From Neorhizobium huautlense (GTDB taxonomy: Bacteria; Pseudomonadota; Alphaproteobacteria; Rhizobiales; Rhizobiaceae), in assembly GCF_030811685.1 (NCBI RefSeq), contig NZ_JAUSRF010000021.1, forward strand, positions 1 through 64,000: 64,000 bases of DNA, read 5' to 3'. Below are positions 35,671-45,028 of this stretch, one piece after another. Under the pieces are notes generated by a model. It did no database searches. It saw nothing but the letters and a program-made list of their open reading frames with translations, and was not told the origin of the DNA. How positions within the stretch are numbered: position 1 is the stretch's first letter; the number at the start of each line of letters is the position of its first letter. The translations under genes and the position numbers were made by a program.

Positions 35671-35688
35671 TGTACGTAAATCGGTACA
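35671..35688 (+). promoter_or_regulatory. candidate YefM-YoeB operator
   Basis: The inverted repeat TGTAC-N8-GTACA lies 20 nt upstream of the antitoxin start, in its promoter region (a TTGACG -35 candidate is at 35650-35655). Escherichia coli YefM-YoeB binds sites built on TGTACA, so autoregulation here is plausible. Confidence 0.5.
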
Positions 35689-35707
35689 TGTTTTGCTGGA
35701 GATGATG

Positions 35708-35962
35708 ATGGCAAGCGTTCGCTTCACCGAATTCCGACAGAATTTTGCAACGCATTTCGATGCGGTTCTGGAATCGCGCGCGCCACTGCTGGTGACACGG
35801 CAGGGCAAGGAAGCCGTCGTCGTTCTGGCGGAAGGCGAATATGAAAGCCTGCAGGAAACGCTGCATCTTCTTTCCACGCCCGCCAATGCTGATCGTCTGC
35901 GGGAAGGCCTCGAACAGTCGCGCGAGGGACAGTTCATAGACAAAGACCCGACCGCCGAATGA
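35708..35962 (+). CDS. antitoxin, Phd/YefM family
   Basis: An 84-aa DNA-binding antitoxin (MASVRFTEFRQNFATHFDAV; PLLVTRQGKEAVVVLAEGEY; ESLQETLHLLSTPANADRLR). These are the YefM N-terminal dimer/DNA-binding fold and the toxin-wrapping tail. Three consecutive ATGs occur; the third (35708) has GGAG 6 nt upstream. Overlap with the toxin is 4 nt. It neutralises and represses together with the toxin. Confidence 0.9.
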   Translation: MASVRFTEFRQNFATHFDAVLESRAPLLVTRQGKEAVVVLAEGEYESLQETLHLLSTPANADRLREGLEQSREGQFIDKDPTAE

Positions 35963-36231
35963 AGCTGGTCTGGACGCTGCACGCCTGGAACGATTACGAG
36001 TTCTGGCAGCGCAATGATCCCAAAATGGTGGAAAAGATCAACGAGCTGATCAGGAGTGCCAAGCGCACACCGTTTGTCGGCCCGGGAAAACCCGAGCCTC
36101 TCAAGGGCGATCTTGCCGGTTTCTGGTCCCGGCGGATTTCAGGCGAACACAGATTCGTCTATCGCCTGGCCGGCAGCGGTGACGACCAGCGGTTGGAAAT
36201 CCTGCAATGTCGTTTCCACTACCGGAAATAG
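35959..36231 (+). CDS. toxin, Txe/YoeB ribonuclease
   Basis: A 90-aa RelE-superfamily toxin of the YoeB subgroup: LVWTLHAWNDYEFWQRNDPK at the N-terminus, GKPEPLKGDLAGFWSRRI in the middle and the terminal CRFHYRK with the catalytic His-Tyr. It should cleave mRNA at the ribosomal A site, causing translation arrest. Both genes are intact, with no sign of decay. Overlap with the antitoxin is 4 nt. Confidence 0.93.
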   Translation: MKLVWTLHAWNDYEFWQRNDPKMVEKINELIRSAKRTPFVGPGKPEPLKGDLAGFWSRRISGEHRFVYRLAGSGDDQRLEILQCRFHYRK

Positions 36232-36244
36232 CGTCTGGTTGTCG

Positions 36245-36502
36245 CTATTCCGCCAGCGCCCAGGCGTGGAAAACGGAACTGTGTGTCGGTGCGATCGGTC
36301 CTTTTGGCAGGTCATTGGTCGCCGGCATCTGTGACGGTTTGCCGGCCAATTGCCGCCGCACCTGCGCGACATAAAAGGAATGCGGGAAATCCGGATCGCT
36401 GCGTGCCCGCAGATCGGCCGCCATGCGGTTGACCAATTCCTCGGTGGCAATGCTGCGTTCAGTCTTTTTATGCTGCTGCGGTATGCTCTGCGATGCGACC
36501 AT
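36245..36502 (-). CDS. hypothetical protein
   Basis: An 85-aa protein with no recognised domain. It starts at an ATG 8 nt after GGGAGGA. It is polar, with a Lys/Glu-rich N-terminus (SIPQQHKKTERSIATEELVN) and a short helical region (FYVAQVRRQLAGKP). It is convergent with the toxin gene with 13 nt between stops and is likely a real, taxon-restricted gene. Confidence 0.65.
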   Translation of the reverse strand: MVASQSIPQQHKKTERSIATEELVNRMAADLRARSDPDFPHSFYVAQVRRQLAGKPSQMPATNDLPKGPIAPTHSSVFHAWALAE

Positions 36503-36620
36503 GGCGACATCCTCCCTGTGCTACCGGCCTTGACAGCCATCAGGACGCTAGCACCGGAAGATGTGATTTGGATATCGCTTTTGTTAACTGATCGCTAAAT
36601 TATGATCGAGGTATTTACGG

Positions 36621-37535
36621 TCAGGGCCAGCGCACCATCGGCGGCAGCGAGGAAAGGATGGCTTCGACATTGCCGCCGGTCTTCAGGCCGAACAATGTGC
36701 CGCGATCGTAAAGCAGGTTGAACTCGACGTAGCGGCCACGGCGGACAAGCTGCTCGTCGCGATCTTCCTGGGTGAATTCGGTGTTGAAATTGTTGCGCAC
36801 GATCTGCGGGTAGACGGTTTCGAAGCTGCGGCCGACATCCTGCACGAAGGCGAAATTGGCGTCCCAGCCGCCTTTGCTTTGCGGCGGTGTCAGCCAGTCG
36901 AAAAAGATGCCGCCGATGCCGCGTGCCTCGTTGCGGTGGGGCAGGAAGAAATATTCGTCGCACCATTTTTTATAGCGATCATAATCGGCAATGCCGGCAT
37001 GGCTGTTGCAGGTGTTTTCGAAGGCTTTATGAAACTGTTGGCTGTCGGCATCTTCCTGGGTGCGGCGACGGTCGAGCACCGGCGTCAGGTCAGCGCCGCC
37101 GCCGAACCACTGGCTGGATGTGACCACCATGCGGGTGTTCATGTGCACGGCCGGCACGTTGGGATTGACCGGGTGGGCGATCAGCGAAATGCCCGACGCC
37201 CAGAAACGCGGGTCCTCGTCGGCGCCCGGCATCTGCTTGCGAAAATCCTCCGAAAACTCGCCGTGGACCGTCGAGGTGTGGACGCCGACCTTCTCAAAAA
37301 CGCGGCCTTCCATCATCGACATGCGACCGCCACCACCGGCGCCGCCATCACGTTGCCAGTCTTTTCCAACGAAGCGGCCGGGTGTGCGGTCGGCGAGGGG
37401 GCCGGAGACTTCGTCTTCCAGCGCCTCGAAGGTGGAACAGATCGTGTCGCGCAGGCTTTCGAACCACGCTCTTGCGGTCGCCTTCTTGTCCTCGATGCCC
37501 TCGGGCAGGCCCTTTTCGAGTTGCGGCCGTTCCAT
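36621..37535 (-). CDS. hemF: oxygen-dependent coproporphyrinogen III oxidase
   Basis: A 304-aa enzyme converting coproporphyrinogen III to protoporphyrinogen IX with O2. Signature stretches: MNTRMVVTSSQWFGGGADLT, YKKWCDEYFFLPHRNEARG and GGIFFDWLTPPQ, then FNLLYDRGTLFGLKTGGNVE. The ATG at 37535 has AAAGGA 5 nt upstream. An ATG at 37553 is the second choice and the extension to 37667 is unlikely. It appears monocistronic. Confidence 0.96.
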   Translation of the reverse strand: MERPQLEKGLPEGIEDKKATARAWFESLRDTICSTFEALEDEVSGPLADRTPGRFVGKDWQRDGGAGGGGRMSMMEGRVFEKVGVHTSTVHGEFSEDFRKQMPGADEDPRFWASGISLIAHPVNPNVPAVHMNTRMVVTSSQWFGGGADLTPVLDRRRTQEDADSQQFHKAFENTCNSHAGIADYDRYKKWCDEYFFLPHRNEARGIGGIFFDWLTPPQSKGGWDANFAFVQDVGRSFETVYPQIVRNNFNTEFTQEDRDEQLVRRGRYVEFNLLYDRGTLFGLKTGGNVEAILSSLPPMVRWP

Positions 37536-37684
37536 GTCGTTCCTTTCGGTCATGTTCAGTTCCCTTGGATGCTGCTGCCCGGAGGCGCTGCGCGGAAACG
37601 GTATTGCCCAGCCTATAACCCTTTCAGAATCGACTCGCAAAGCCTGCATTCTCGCATTACCTTGCATTCCGAGAGGTAGAGCGA

Positions 37685-37942
37685 ATGACGAGAACGAAAG
37701 TCCCGCCGCTCGACGGCCTGAAGCGCAGGATGGATCGCCATCGCCTGGGAAAGGCGACGGCGGCGAACGGTCATTTCGTGCGCGAGACCTTTTGCCTCTC
37801 TAGGCCGGAAGCGCGCGAAAAGGCCAAGGAATGGTTCGATGCCTTTCCCAAGGCCGCTTACTGGACCGAAGTGGAAAGCTGGCGTCAACTCGAGGGCGAC
37901 CAGATCGAGTTCACCATGCGGCGTTTGCCGACCGCCGACTGA
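37685..37942 (+). CDS. hypothetical protein
   Basis: An 85-aa basic N-terminal, acidic C-terminal protein (MTRTKVPPLDGLKRRMDRHR; KEWFDAFPKAAYWTEVESWR). It has no known domain. The ATG follows GAGAGGTAGAGCGA. It is convergent with trmL with only 3 nt between stops. Function unknown. Confidence 0.7.
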   Translation: MTRTKVPPLDGLKRRMDRHRLGKATAANGHFVRETFCLSRPEAREKAKEWFDAFPKAAYWTEVESWRQLEGDQIEFTMRRLPTAD

Positions 37943-37945
37943 GCC

Positions 37946-38404
37946 TCAAAATCCTGTCTGTCGCAGGGCCTCGCCGACGATCATTGCCGCCGACATGGCG
38001 ACATTGATGGAGCGCTGACCTTCGCGCATGGGGATGAGCACGCGGGCATCGGCCGTGTCATGCACATTGTCCGGCACACCGGCACTTTCGCGACCGAACA
38101 GAAGAATGTCGCCCGGCTGATAGGCGAAATCGACATAGGGCAGGGCGGCCTTGGTGGAGCCGAGCACGAGGCGGCGGTTTTCCGTCCGGCGCCATTCGTC
38201 GAACGCCTGCCAGTTGACGTGACGCACCAGCGAGACCGCGCCGAGATAATCCATGCCGGCGCGTTTCAGGTTGCGGTCCGAAATGTCGAAGCCGGCCGGC
38301 TCGATGATATCGACACCGAAACCGAGGCAGGCGGCAAGCCGCAGGATGGTGCCGGTATTGCCGGGAATGTCGGGCTGGTAGAGAGCGATGCGCAGGTCTG
38401 TCAT
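37946..38404 (-). CDS. trmL: tRNA (cytidine/uridine-34 2'-O)-methyltransferase
   Basis: A 152-aa SPOUT methyltransferase of the TrmL/YibK type: ALYQPDIPGNTGTILRLAAC, LFGRESAGVP and the knot motif IPMREGQRSINVAMSAAMIV. It methylates the wobble nucleotide of tRNA-Leu isoacceptors. The ATG at 38404 follows AAGGAG by 6 nt; an ATG two codons upstream is too close to it. Confidence 0.93.
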   Translation of the reverse strand: MTDLRIALYQPDIPGNTGTILRLAACLGFGVDIIEPAGFDISDRNLKRAGMDYLGAVSLVRHVNWQAFDEWRRTENRRLVLGSTKAALPYVDFAYQPGDILLFGRESAGVPDNVHDTADARVLIPMREGQRSINVAMSAAMIVGEALRQTGF

Positions 38405-38781
38405 GGCCATCTCCTTAAGCGAAAATGGCATTTCGGCTCAAGTGGTGTGTTTACCGACCGGTTTTTCATTGTACGTGCAGGCATGTAGGCGTTTTTTGAA
38501 CAATGGCGGCGGCTTTGCTCTTTCCAATTTGCTGATGTGAGGGTAAAAGACCATCCAACCGAAACGCCAGCCAGGGAGGCCCACATGGATATGACCGTGC
38601 GCACACGCCTTCAGGCCCGGATACTTTCCGCCTAGGCGTTTCGCGGTTCTCCTGAACTTTCCCATTCTGATCGTTGCGTGGCCGTTATAAGGCCGCGATA
38701 TCTCGTTTTCCGGCTGTTCGCCGTCGCATGCATCGATGATGTGTGAAGCGGAACAGCCGTCTGACCGACGGAGCTTTTTTC
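38405..38781. other. intergenic region upstream of the first ABC exporter
   Basis: This region is mostly featureless. It contains a 16-codon ORF (38585-38635) with a strong AGGGAGG Shine-Dalgarno and a short GC hairpin (GTGGCC/GGCCGC, near 38680-38698). A TTATAA at 38685-38690 could be a -10 box, but no convincing -35 was found. Confidence 0.4.
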
Positions 38782-40632
38782 ATGTTTTCCTGGTTCGAAC
38801 GGCGCATCAATCCGTATCCGGATGTCGCCCCGACCCTGCCGCCAAAAGGGCTTTTTGCCTTCTGCTGGCATTACACCAAGCCGGTCTGGCCGTGGCTTGT
38901 GCTGATGTCGATCCTGACGACGCTGATCGCGCTCGGCGAAGTGGCGCTGTACCGCTTCCTCGGCGATATCGTCGACTGGCTGTCGACGGCCGATCGCGAG
39001 ACTTTTCTGGCGCAGGAAGGCATGAAACTCGTCATGATGGCGCTGGTCGTGCTTGTGGCGCTGCCGCTCGTCGCCACGCTCAACTCGTTGATCATGCACC
39101 AGATCATGATGGGCAATTTTCCGATGGTCGCCCGCTGGCAGATGCATCGGTATCTGCTGCGTCACTCGATGACCTTTTTTGCCAACGAGTTCGCCGGTCG
39201 CGTTTCGACCAAGCTGATGCAGACGGCGCTTGCCATCCGCGAAGTGGTGATGAAGATCCTCGACGTCTTCGTTTACGTTGCCGTCTATTTCGTCTCGATG
39301 ATCGTCGTTGTCGCTGCCGCCGATATGCGGCTTGCGATCCCGCTGGTCGTGTGGATCATCGTTTACGGCCTGACGGTTGCCTATTACGTGCCGCGCCTGC
39401 GAAAAATTTCGGCGGCGCAGGCGGATGCGCGCTCGATGATGACTGGCCGCGTGGTCGACAGCTACACCAATATCGCCACCGTCAAACTGTTCTCGCATAC
39501 CGGTCGCGAAGAAAGTTACGCGCGTGATGCCATGCAGATGTTCCTCGGAACGGTGCATGACCAGATGCGCAAGGTGACGATGTTCCAGGTGCTGGTCTAT
39601 TTCTACAACTGCGCGGCACTGTTTGCCGTGGCAGCCCTGTCGATCTGGTTCTGGCTGGACAGCGCTATTTCCATCGGAGCGATCGCAATCGCCATCGGTC
39701 TTGCCATGCGTATCAACGGCATGTCGCAATGGATCATGTGGGAAGTCTCGGCGCTGTTCGAGAATATCGGCACGGTCTATGACGGCATGGAGATGATGAC
39801 CAAGCCGCATGACGTGACCGACAAGCCGGCTGCGCCAAAGCTGAAAGTGCCGGAAGGGGCGATTTCCTACGACAACATTCGTTTCCACTATGGCAAGAAC
39901 AAGGGTGTCGTCGAAAACCTGACGCTCAATGTCGCAGCCGGCGAGAAGGTCGGTCTGGTCGGTCGCTCGGGTGCGGGCAAAACGACGCTGATGAACCTGC
40001 TCCTGCGTTTCTACGATCTGGAAGGCGGGCGCATCACCATCGACGGGCAGGATATTTCGACGATCTCGCAGGAAAGCCTGCGGGCCAAGATCGGTGTGGT
40101 GACGCAGGATACTTCGCTGCTGCACCGTTCGATCCGCGATAATATCGCTTACGGTCATCCCGGTGCTTCGGATGAGGAGATTATTGTCGCGGCGAAACGC
40201 GCATCGGCCTGGGACTTCATCGAAACGCTGGCCGACATGCAGGGCCGGGTCGGTCTCGATGCCCATGTCGGTGAGCGCGGCGTAAAACTCTCTGGTGGCC
40301 AGCGCCAGCGTATCGCGATCGCCCGCGTCTTTTTGAAGGATGCGCCGATCCTGGTGCTGGACGAGGCCACTTCGGCACTGGATTCGGAAGTCGAGGCAGC
40401 CATTCAGGAGAACCTGTTCTCGCTGATGGAAGGCAAGACGGTGATCGCAATCGCCCACCGCCTGTCGACGCTGACCGAGATGGACCGTCTGGTCGTGCTC
40501 GACAAGGGCAAGATCATCGAGACCGGCACGCATCAGCAACTGTCCGTGAGCGGCGGCATCTATGCCGATCTGTGGCAGCGCCAGTCGGGTGGTTTCCTGG
40601 GCGATCACACGGAGGATGCCGCGGCGGAGTGA
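38782..40632 (+). CDS. ABC exporter half-transporter (permease + ATPase) 1
   Basis: About 616 aa: six transmembrane helices (about 30-320) fused to an ATPase. Walker A is GLVGRSGAGKTTLMNLL, the signature is LSGGQRQRIAIARV and Walker B is ILVLDEATSALDSE. It must dimerise. The ATG at 38782 has GGAG 8 nt upstream; a GTG at 38743 is also in frame. A close homologue lies at 47392-49251 beyond the chemoreceptors, and the two may form a heterodimer or be duplicates. Substrate unknown. A strong terminator follows. Confidence 0.92.
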   Translation: MFSWFERRINPYPDVAPTLPPKGLFAFCWHYTKPVWPWLVLMSILTTLIALGEVALYRFLGDIVDWLSTADRETFLAQEGMKLVMMALVVLVALPLVATLNSLIMHQIMMGNFPMVARWQMHRYLLRHSMTFFANEFAGRVSTKLMQTALAIREVVMKILDVFVYVAVYFVSMIVVVAAADMRLAIPLVVWIIVYGLTVAYYVPRLRKISAAQADARSMMTGRVVDSYTNIATVKLFSHTGREESYARDAMQMFLGTVHDQMRKVTMFQVLVYFYNCAALFAVAALSIWFWLDSAISIGAIAIAIGLAMRINGMSQWIMWEVSALFENIGTVYDGMEMMTKPHDVTDKPAAPKLKVPEGAISYDNIRFHYGKNKGVVENLTLNVAAGEKVGLVGRSGAGKTTLMNLLLRFYDLEGGRITIDGQDISTISQESLRAKIGVVTQDTSLLHRSIRDNIAYGHPGASDEEIIVAAKRASAWDFIETLADMQGRVGLDAHVGERGVKLSGGQRQRIAIARVFLKDAPILVLDEATSALDSEVEAAIQENLFSLMEGKTVIAIAHRLSTLTEMDRLVVLDKGKIIETGTHQQLSVSGGIYADLWQRQSGGFLGDHTEDAAAE

Positions 40633-40660
40633 GATTTCGCCTTGCATCATGCTTCAAGAA

Positions 40661-40694
40661 AGGCCCGCAACATTCCGGTGTTGCGGGCCTTTTT
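40661..40694 (+). terminator. intrinsic terminator of ABC exporter 1
   Basis: A perfect 12-bp stem AGGCCCGCAACA/TGTTGCGGGCCT (40661-40672/40679-40690) is followed by TTTT. Confidence 0.9.
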
Positions 40695-40871
40695 GCGTCC
40701 GTTTGGCACGATTGAAACCATTGCCGGCGGGCCTTGTATCGCGCCATAATTTCGGGGTTGCTTAAATGGTTTTTCGCAACCAAAGCTAAGTCAAAAAGTA
40801 AGTCTTTGTTTATGGAATGGTGAAAGAACTGAACGTGTATTCCTTTTTGTGTCTCACGCTGCGGTTTTCAC

Positions 40872-42785
40872 ATGTTCAGATCCATCAAGATCAAGCTTCT
40901 TTTGCCCATTCTCTTCGGTTCGGTTGTTTTCGTCGCCATTTTGCAGGGCGCTCTTGCCATGCGTTCTGTCAATCAGATGGATATGCAGGCCGATAATCTC
41001 GGCCGCCGCATGGAACAGTCCGTCGCCATGGCCAACATGGATCGTTTGCTGGCCGATGTGCGCCGTCTGGTCCTGATGGCGCTTTCCGGCAGCAATGCCG
41101 GCGAACAGAAGAAGTGGCTTGGTCAGCTTCAGGAAAAGACACAGGAGCGTGCGGCGGCCTTTACCGCATTCGGCGCACAGATCACAGACCCCGCCGCCAA
41201 GGCGAAGTTCGATGACCTGCAGAAGGTCGTCGGCGAATATGACGTGATGGGCTCGAAGTTTATCGAGCTGATCAGCACGTCGCGCGTTTATGAAGCAAAA
41301 ACCCTGATCGCACAGATGGTGCCGAAGGGCGGCGAGGCAGGCACGATCCTGACCCAGATGATCGAAGAGAACAATGCGCTCGGCAACGCGGACCGTCAGG
41401 CCGCAAATGCCGCCGCGCAGTTTTCTTCCATGTCCACGATGGTCGGCATCGTTCTGGCCGTGCTGGTTGCCGTCGCGGCCGCAGCTCTCAGCGTCTTCCG
41501 TATTGCCCGGCCGATCGACAACATCACCCGGGCGATGAACGTGCTTGCGTCCGGCGATACGCAGGCGCAGATCCCGCATGCCGGACGTCATGACGAAGTG
41601 GGCGAGATGGCCGCAGCCGTCGCCGTGTTCCGCGACAATGCGATCGAACGCGAACAGCTGGAGCGCGAGGCCGAGGCCAACCGGTCGATGAGCGAGAGCG
41701 AGCGCATGGCCCGCGAAGAGCAGAAGGCGCGGGAAGCCGCCGATGTCGCCTTTGCCGTCGATGGTCTCGCGCATGGGCTCAAGAGCCTTGCCGATGGCGA
41801 CATGACCTATCGTCTGGCCCAGCCGTTTGCCGGCCAGCTCGATCAGTTGCGTGTGAATTTCAACGAATCCGTCTCCGGCCTTCAGCATGCCTTGCAGGCT
41901 GTCGGTGAAAATGCCCGCATGATCGATGCCGGTGCCAACGAGATCCGCGCGGCTGCCGACAATCTTTCCAAGCGCACCGAACAACAGGCCTCTTCTGTCG
42001 AGGAAACGGCGGCGGCGCTGGAACAGGTGACGACAGCGGTCAAGGATTCGGCGATCCGTGCCGGCGAGGCGGGTAATCTTGTCGATCATACCCGCGCCGA
42101 TGCCGAGCGGTCCGGCGAGATCGTCAAGCAGGCGGTCAATGCCATGGAAGCGATCGAAAAATCGTCGAACGAGATCGGCAACATTATCGGCGTGATCGAT
42201 GAGATTGCCTTCCAGACCAACCTTCTGGCGCTGAATGCCGGCGTGGAAGCCGCGCGTGCGGGCGATGCCGGCAAGGGTTTTGCCGTTGTGGCACAGGAAG
42301 TGCGCGAGCTGGCGCAACGCTCCGCCAACGCAGCGCGTGAGATCAAGGCGTTGATTTCCGCGTCTGGAGGCAAGGTGCGTGACGGCGTGAAGCTCGTCGA
42401 TCAGACCGGTGAGGCCTTGGAAACGATCGTTGCCAACGTGCAGCGGATTAACGGCAATGTCGCCTCCATCGTGACCTCGACCCGCGAACAGTCGAACGGC
42501 CTCACCGAGATCAATACCTCCGTCAACCACATGGATCAGGGCACGCAGCAGAATGCCGCCATGGTCGAGCAGACGACGGCGGCAAGCCATCGTCTTGCAT
42601 CGCAGGCGGCCGCGTTGAACGCGCTTCTGGCGCAGTTCAAGTTGGATGATGGCAGGGCGGAGGTTCGCGTGGCGTCTGCCGATACACGTCCCGTCTCTTC
42701 GCCGGCGCGTGCAATCAACAACCGTATCGCGGCTGCCTTCGGTGGCGGCGCGGCTGCTGCCAGACAGGAATGGGCGGAGTTCTGA
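40872..42785 (+). CDS. methyl-accepting chemotaxis protein 1
   Basis: A 637-aa transmembrane chemoreceptor. TM1 is at about 8-29, a helical periplasmic sensor at about 30-190, TM2 at about 195-217, HAMP next, a second HAMP-like segment near 300-345 and the signalling domain at about 350-600 with the hairpin tip EIAFQTNLLALNAGVEAARA. The C-terminus is the pentapeptide EWAEF, matching the xWxxF tether that recruits CheR/CheB. It is one of three tandem paralogues. Ligand unknown. Confidence 0.95.
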   Translation: MFRSIKIKLLLPILFGSVVFVAILQGALAMRSVNQMDMQADNLGRRMEQSVAMANMDRLLADVRRLVLMALSGSNAGEQKKWLGQLQEKTQERAAAFTAFGAQITDPAAKAKFDDLQKVVGEYDVMGSKFIELISTSRVYEAKTLIAQMVPKGGEAGTILTQMIEENNALGNADRQAANAAAQFSSMSTMVGIVLAVLVAVAAAALSVFRIARPIDNITRAMNVLASGDTQAQIPHAGRHDEVGEMAAAVAVFRDNAIEREQLEREAEANRSMSESERMAREEQKAREAADVAFAVDGLAHGLKSLADGDMTYRLAQPFAGQLDQLRVNFNESVSGLQHALQAVGENARMIDAGANEIRAAADNLSKRTEQQASSVEETAAALEQVTTAVKDSAIRAGEAGNLVDHTRADAERSGEIVKQAVNAMEAIEKSSNEIGNIIGVIDEIAFQTNLLALNAGVEAARAGDAGKGFAVVAQEVRELAQRSANAAREIKALISASGGKVRDGVKLVDQTGEALETIVANVQRINGNVASIVTSTREQSNGLTEINTSVNHMDQGTQQNAAMVEQTTAASHRLASQAAALNALLAQFKLDDGRAEVRVASADTRPVSSPARAINNRIAAAFGGGAAAARQEWAEF

Positions 42786-42808
42786 TCCGTCGCTAACGTG
42801 TTGAATGG

Positions 42809-42833
42809 AAACGGCGGCTTCGGCCGCCGTTTT
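42809..42833 (+). terminator. terminator after chemoreceptor 1
   Basis: The hairpin AAACGGCGGC/GCCGCCGTTT with loop TTCG, running into TTT, lies 24 nt after the stop. Each chemoreceptor gene therefore seems to have its own transcript. The rest of the 42786-43084 gap is AT-rich. Confidence 0.85.
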
Positions 42834-43084
42834 GCGTTTCCGATGCTGCTTTTTTGATGCCTGCGGACATGTGATCGATTGTCAATATTTTACTACTTTT
42901 GATTTTATTGAAATCATCTGCAATTTATCGTCACCTCTATTATCCATTCGTTAAGCCTTATATTTGAACATCCTCATATCAACGCATGGTTTTGCTTCGT
43001 TGATTTTTGCAATCGCATGCCATAGGGCGTCGCGACGTTTCCCCCCCAACGTCCCGGCGCCCTTGGCGTTTCCAGGGGATGATC

Positions 43085-45028
43085 ATGCGATACCTGTCAC
43101 AGATGCGCATTCGGGTTCTTCTTCCGGCTCTGTTCGGGCTGGTTATCGTCATCGCCTTTGCCCAGGGCGGCATGGCACTTTTTTCACTTTCAACGCTGAA
43201 ACAGCAGGTGCACGAGATCGGCCGGGAGCGCATGCCGCGCAACACGCTGATCGCCAAGATGGATCACTCGATCAGCGTCATTCGTCGTTCCTATGCCGAT
43301 CTTCTGCTGGCCGATGATGCCGAGGAGATCAAGGTCAACGAGCAGACGATCGCGACGCGCATGAACGAGCGTGATGCTCTGATCAAGCAATATTCCGACA
43401 TGATCACGTTGCCGAAAACACGCGAACTGTTCTCGACCTTGCAGAGCGGTGTGGGTGCATACGACGCCGCCGCCAAAACGCTTGTCGGACTGGTCGAGGC
43501 CGGTCGTCACGAGGAAGCGCAGTCTGTCTATCGCGGCCCGATGCGTGATGCGGCCAAAACGATGACCGATGCGCTGGATACGACTGCCGCCAACAATCAG
43601 GCGATCAGCGACGAAGCGCTGATCGCAGCGGATGCCGCCTATGACCAGGCGTTGGCAAGCACCTATCTGGCGCTTGCGCTGGCCGCCATCATCGCCATCG
43701 GTGCCGCCTGCATTTCCTTCTTCCGTGTTGCCAAGCCGATCGATGCCATAACCCGGTCCATGGGGCTGCTTGCCGGCGGTGACAACGAACGCCCGATCCC
43801 CTTTATCGAACGCCGCGATGAAATCGGTTCGATGGCGGCGGCTGTCGAGATCTTCCGCGTCAATGCGCTGGAGCGTATCCGTCTGGAGCGTGAGGCGGAC
43901 GACAATCGCGATCTGATGGAACATGAACGCGGTGTTCGTGAACAGCAGAAGATGGTGGAGGCTGGCCATGTGAAAGTGGCGGTCGACGGACTCGGTTCGG
44001 GTCTGTCCAATCTCGCCGACGGCAATCTCGGTTATCGCATTGCCACACCGTTCCATGGCGAACTCGAAGCATTGCGGACCAACTTCAACGCCTCCATGAG
44101 CAAATTGCAGGCGACGATGGTGTCGGTGGGCGAAAACGCCCATGCGATCAATGCGGGCACAAACGAAATCCGCAGTGCCGCCGATGACCTGTCGCGCCGC
44201 ACCGAGCAGCAGGCCGCTTCCGTGGAAGAAACCGCCGCCGCTCTCGAGCAGGTCACCACCGCCGTCAGTGACAGCAGCCGTCGTGCCCGTGAAGCTGGCC
44301 AGCTGGTCGAAAAGACCAAGAATGGCGCCGAACATTCGGGTGCCATCGTCCGGGATGCCGTTGCGGCCATGGAAGCGATCGAGCAGTCTTCGACCGAGAT
44401 CGGCAACATCATCGGCGTCATCGATGACATTGCCTTCCAGACCAACCTTCTGGCGCTCAATGCGGGTGTCGAGGCGGCGCGGGCAGGGGAGGCCGGCAAG
44501 GGTTTTGCGGTCGTTGCTCAGGAAGTCCGCGAACTGGCCCAGCGCTCCGCCAATGCCGCCAAGGAGATCAAGTCTCTGATCAACCGCTCCGGCGAGCAAG
44601 TTCGCAACGGTGTCGCACTGGTTGGCGAAACCGGAACGGCGCTCAAGGAAATCGTCTCCGAGGTTCAGCACATCAATCGTCTGGTGGCAGAGATCGTGAC
44701 AACCGCGCAGGAACAGGCGACCGGGTTGAAGGAGATCAACACCGCCGTCAACACGATGGACCAGGGCACTCAGAAGAACGCGGCAATGGTCGAGGAAACC
44801 ACGGCTGCAACCCACAGCCTCGCTCGCGAGGCGGCTGGCCTGATCGATCTGCTCGGTCAATTCCGTCTCGGTGATGCGGCACCGCAAGCCCCGGTTCGGG
44901 CGGCGGCTCCGGTGGCGGCTTCCCCGGCATCGCGCCCGGCAGCATCGCCGGCCCGTGCGCTCGGTCACAAGGTTGCTGCGAGTTTTGGCGGGGCGGCACC
45001 GCGCGGCGAAGACTGGTCGGAATTCTGA
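43085..45028 (+). CDS. methyl-accepting chemotaxis protein 2
   Basis: About 647 aa from the ATG at 43085 (AGGGGA 7 nt upstream; a longer frame to 43007 is rejected). It has the same architecture as receptor 1: TM1 (MRIRVLLPALFGLVIVIAFA), a periplasmic helical bundle, TM2 near 195-217, HAMP and the signalling tip IAFQTNLLALNAGVEAARAG. It ends EDWSEF, so the xWxxF docking motif is conserved. The sensor domain differs most from the other two, suggesting a different ligand. Confidence 0.94.
   Translation: MRYLSQMRIRVLLPALFGLVIVIAFAQGGMALFSLSTLKQQVHEIGRERMPRNTLIAKMDHSISVIRRSYADLLLADDAEEIKVNEQTIATRMNERDALIKQYSDMITLPKTRELFSTLQSGVGAYDAAAKTLVGLVEAGRHEEAQSVYRGPMRDAAKTMTDALDTTAANNQAISDEALIAADAAYDQALASTYLALALAAIIAIGAACISFFRVAKPIDAITRSMGLLAGGDNERPIPFIERRDEIGSMAAAVEIFRVNALERIRLEREADDNRDLMEHERGVREQQKMVEAGHVKVAVDGLGSGLSNLADGNLGYRIATPFHGELEALRTNFNASMSKLQATMVSVGENAHAINAGTNEIRSAADDLSRRTEQQAASVEETAAALEQVTTAVSDSSRRAREAGQLVEKTKNGAEHSGAIVRDAVAAMEAIEQSSTEIGNIIGVIDDIAFQTNLLALNAGVEAARAGEAGKGFAVVAQEVRELAQRSANAAKEIKSLINRSGEQVRNGVALVGETGTALKEIVSEVQHINRLVAEIVTTAQEQATGLKEINTAVNTMDQGTQKNAAMVEETTAATHSLAREAAGLIDLLGQFRLGDAAPQAPVRAAAPVAASPASRPAASPARALGHKVAASFGGAAPRGEDWSEF

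Noticed and set aside
38632..40650. 672-codon open frame antisense to ABC exporter 1
   Set aside because: It is rich in His, Asp and Arg, as expected from reverse frames of GC-rich genes; it has no motif and the sense gene is certain.
43190..44968. 592-codon open frame antisense to chemoreceptor 2, with similar frames opposite receptors 1 and 3
   Set aside because: The same antisense pattern recurs opposite all three paralogues because their coding sequence is conserved, not because the antisense is coding.
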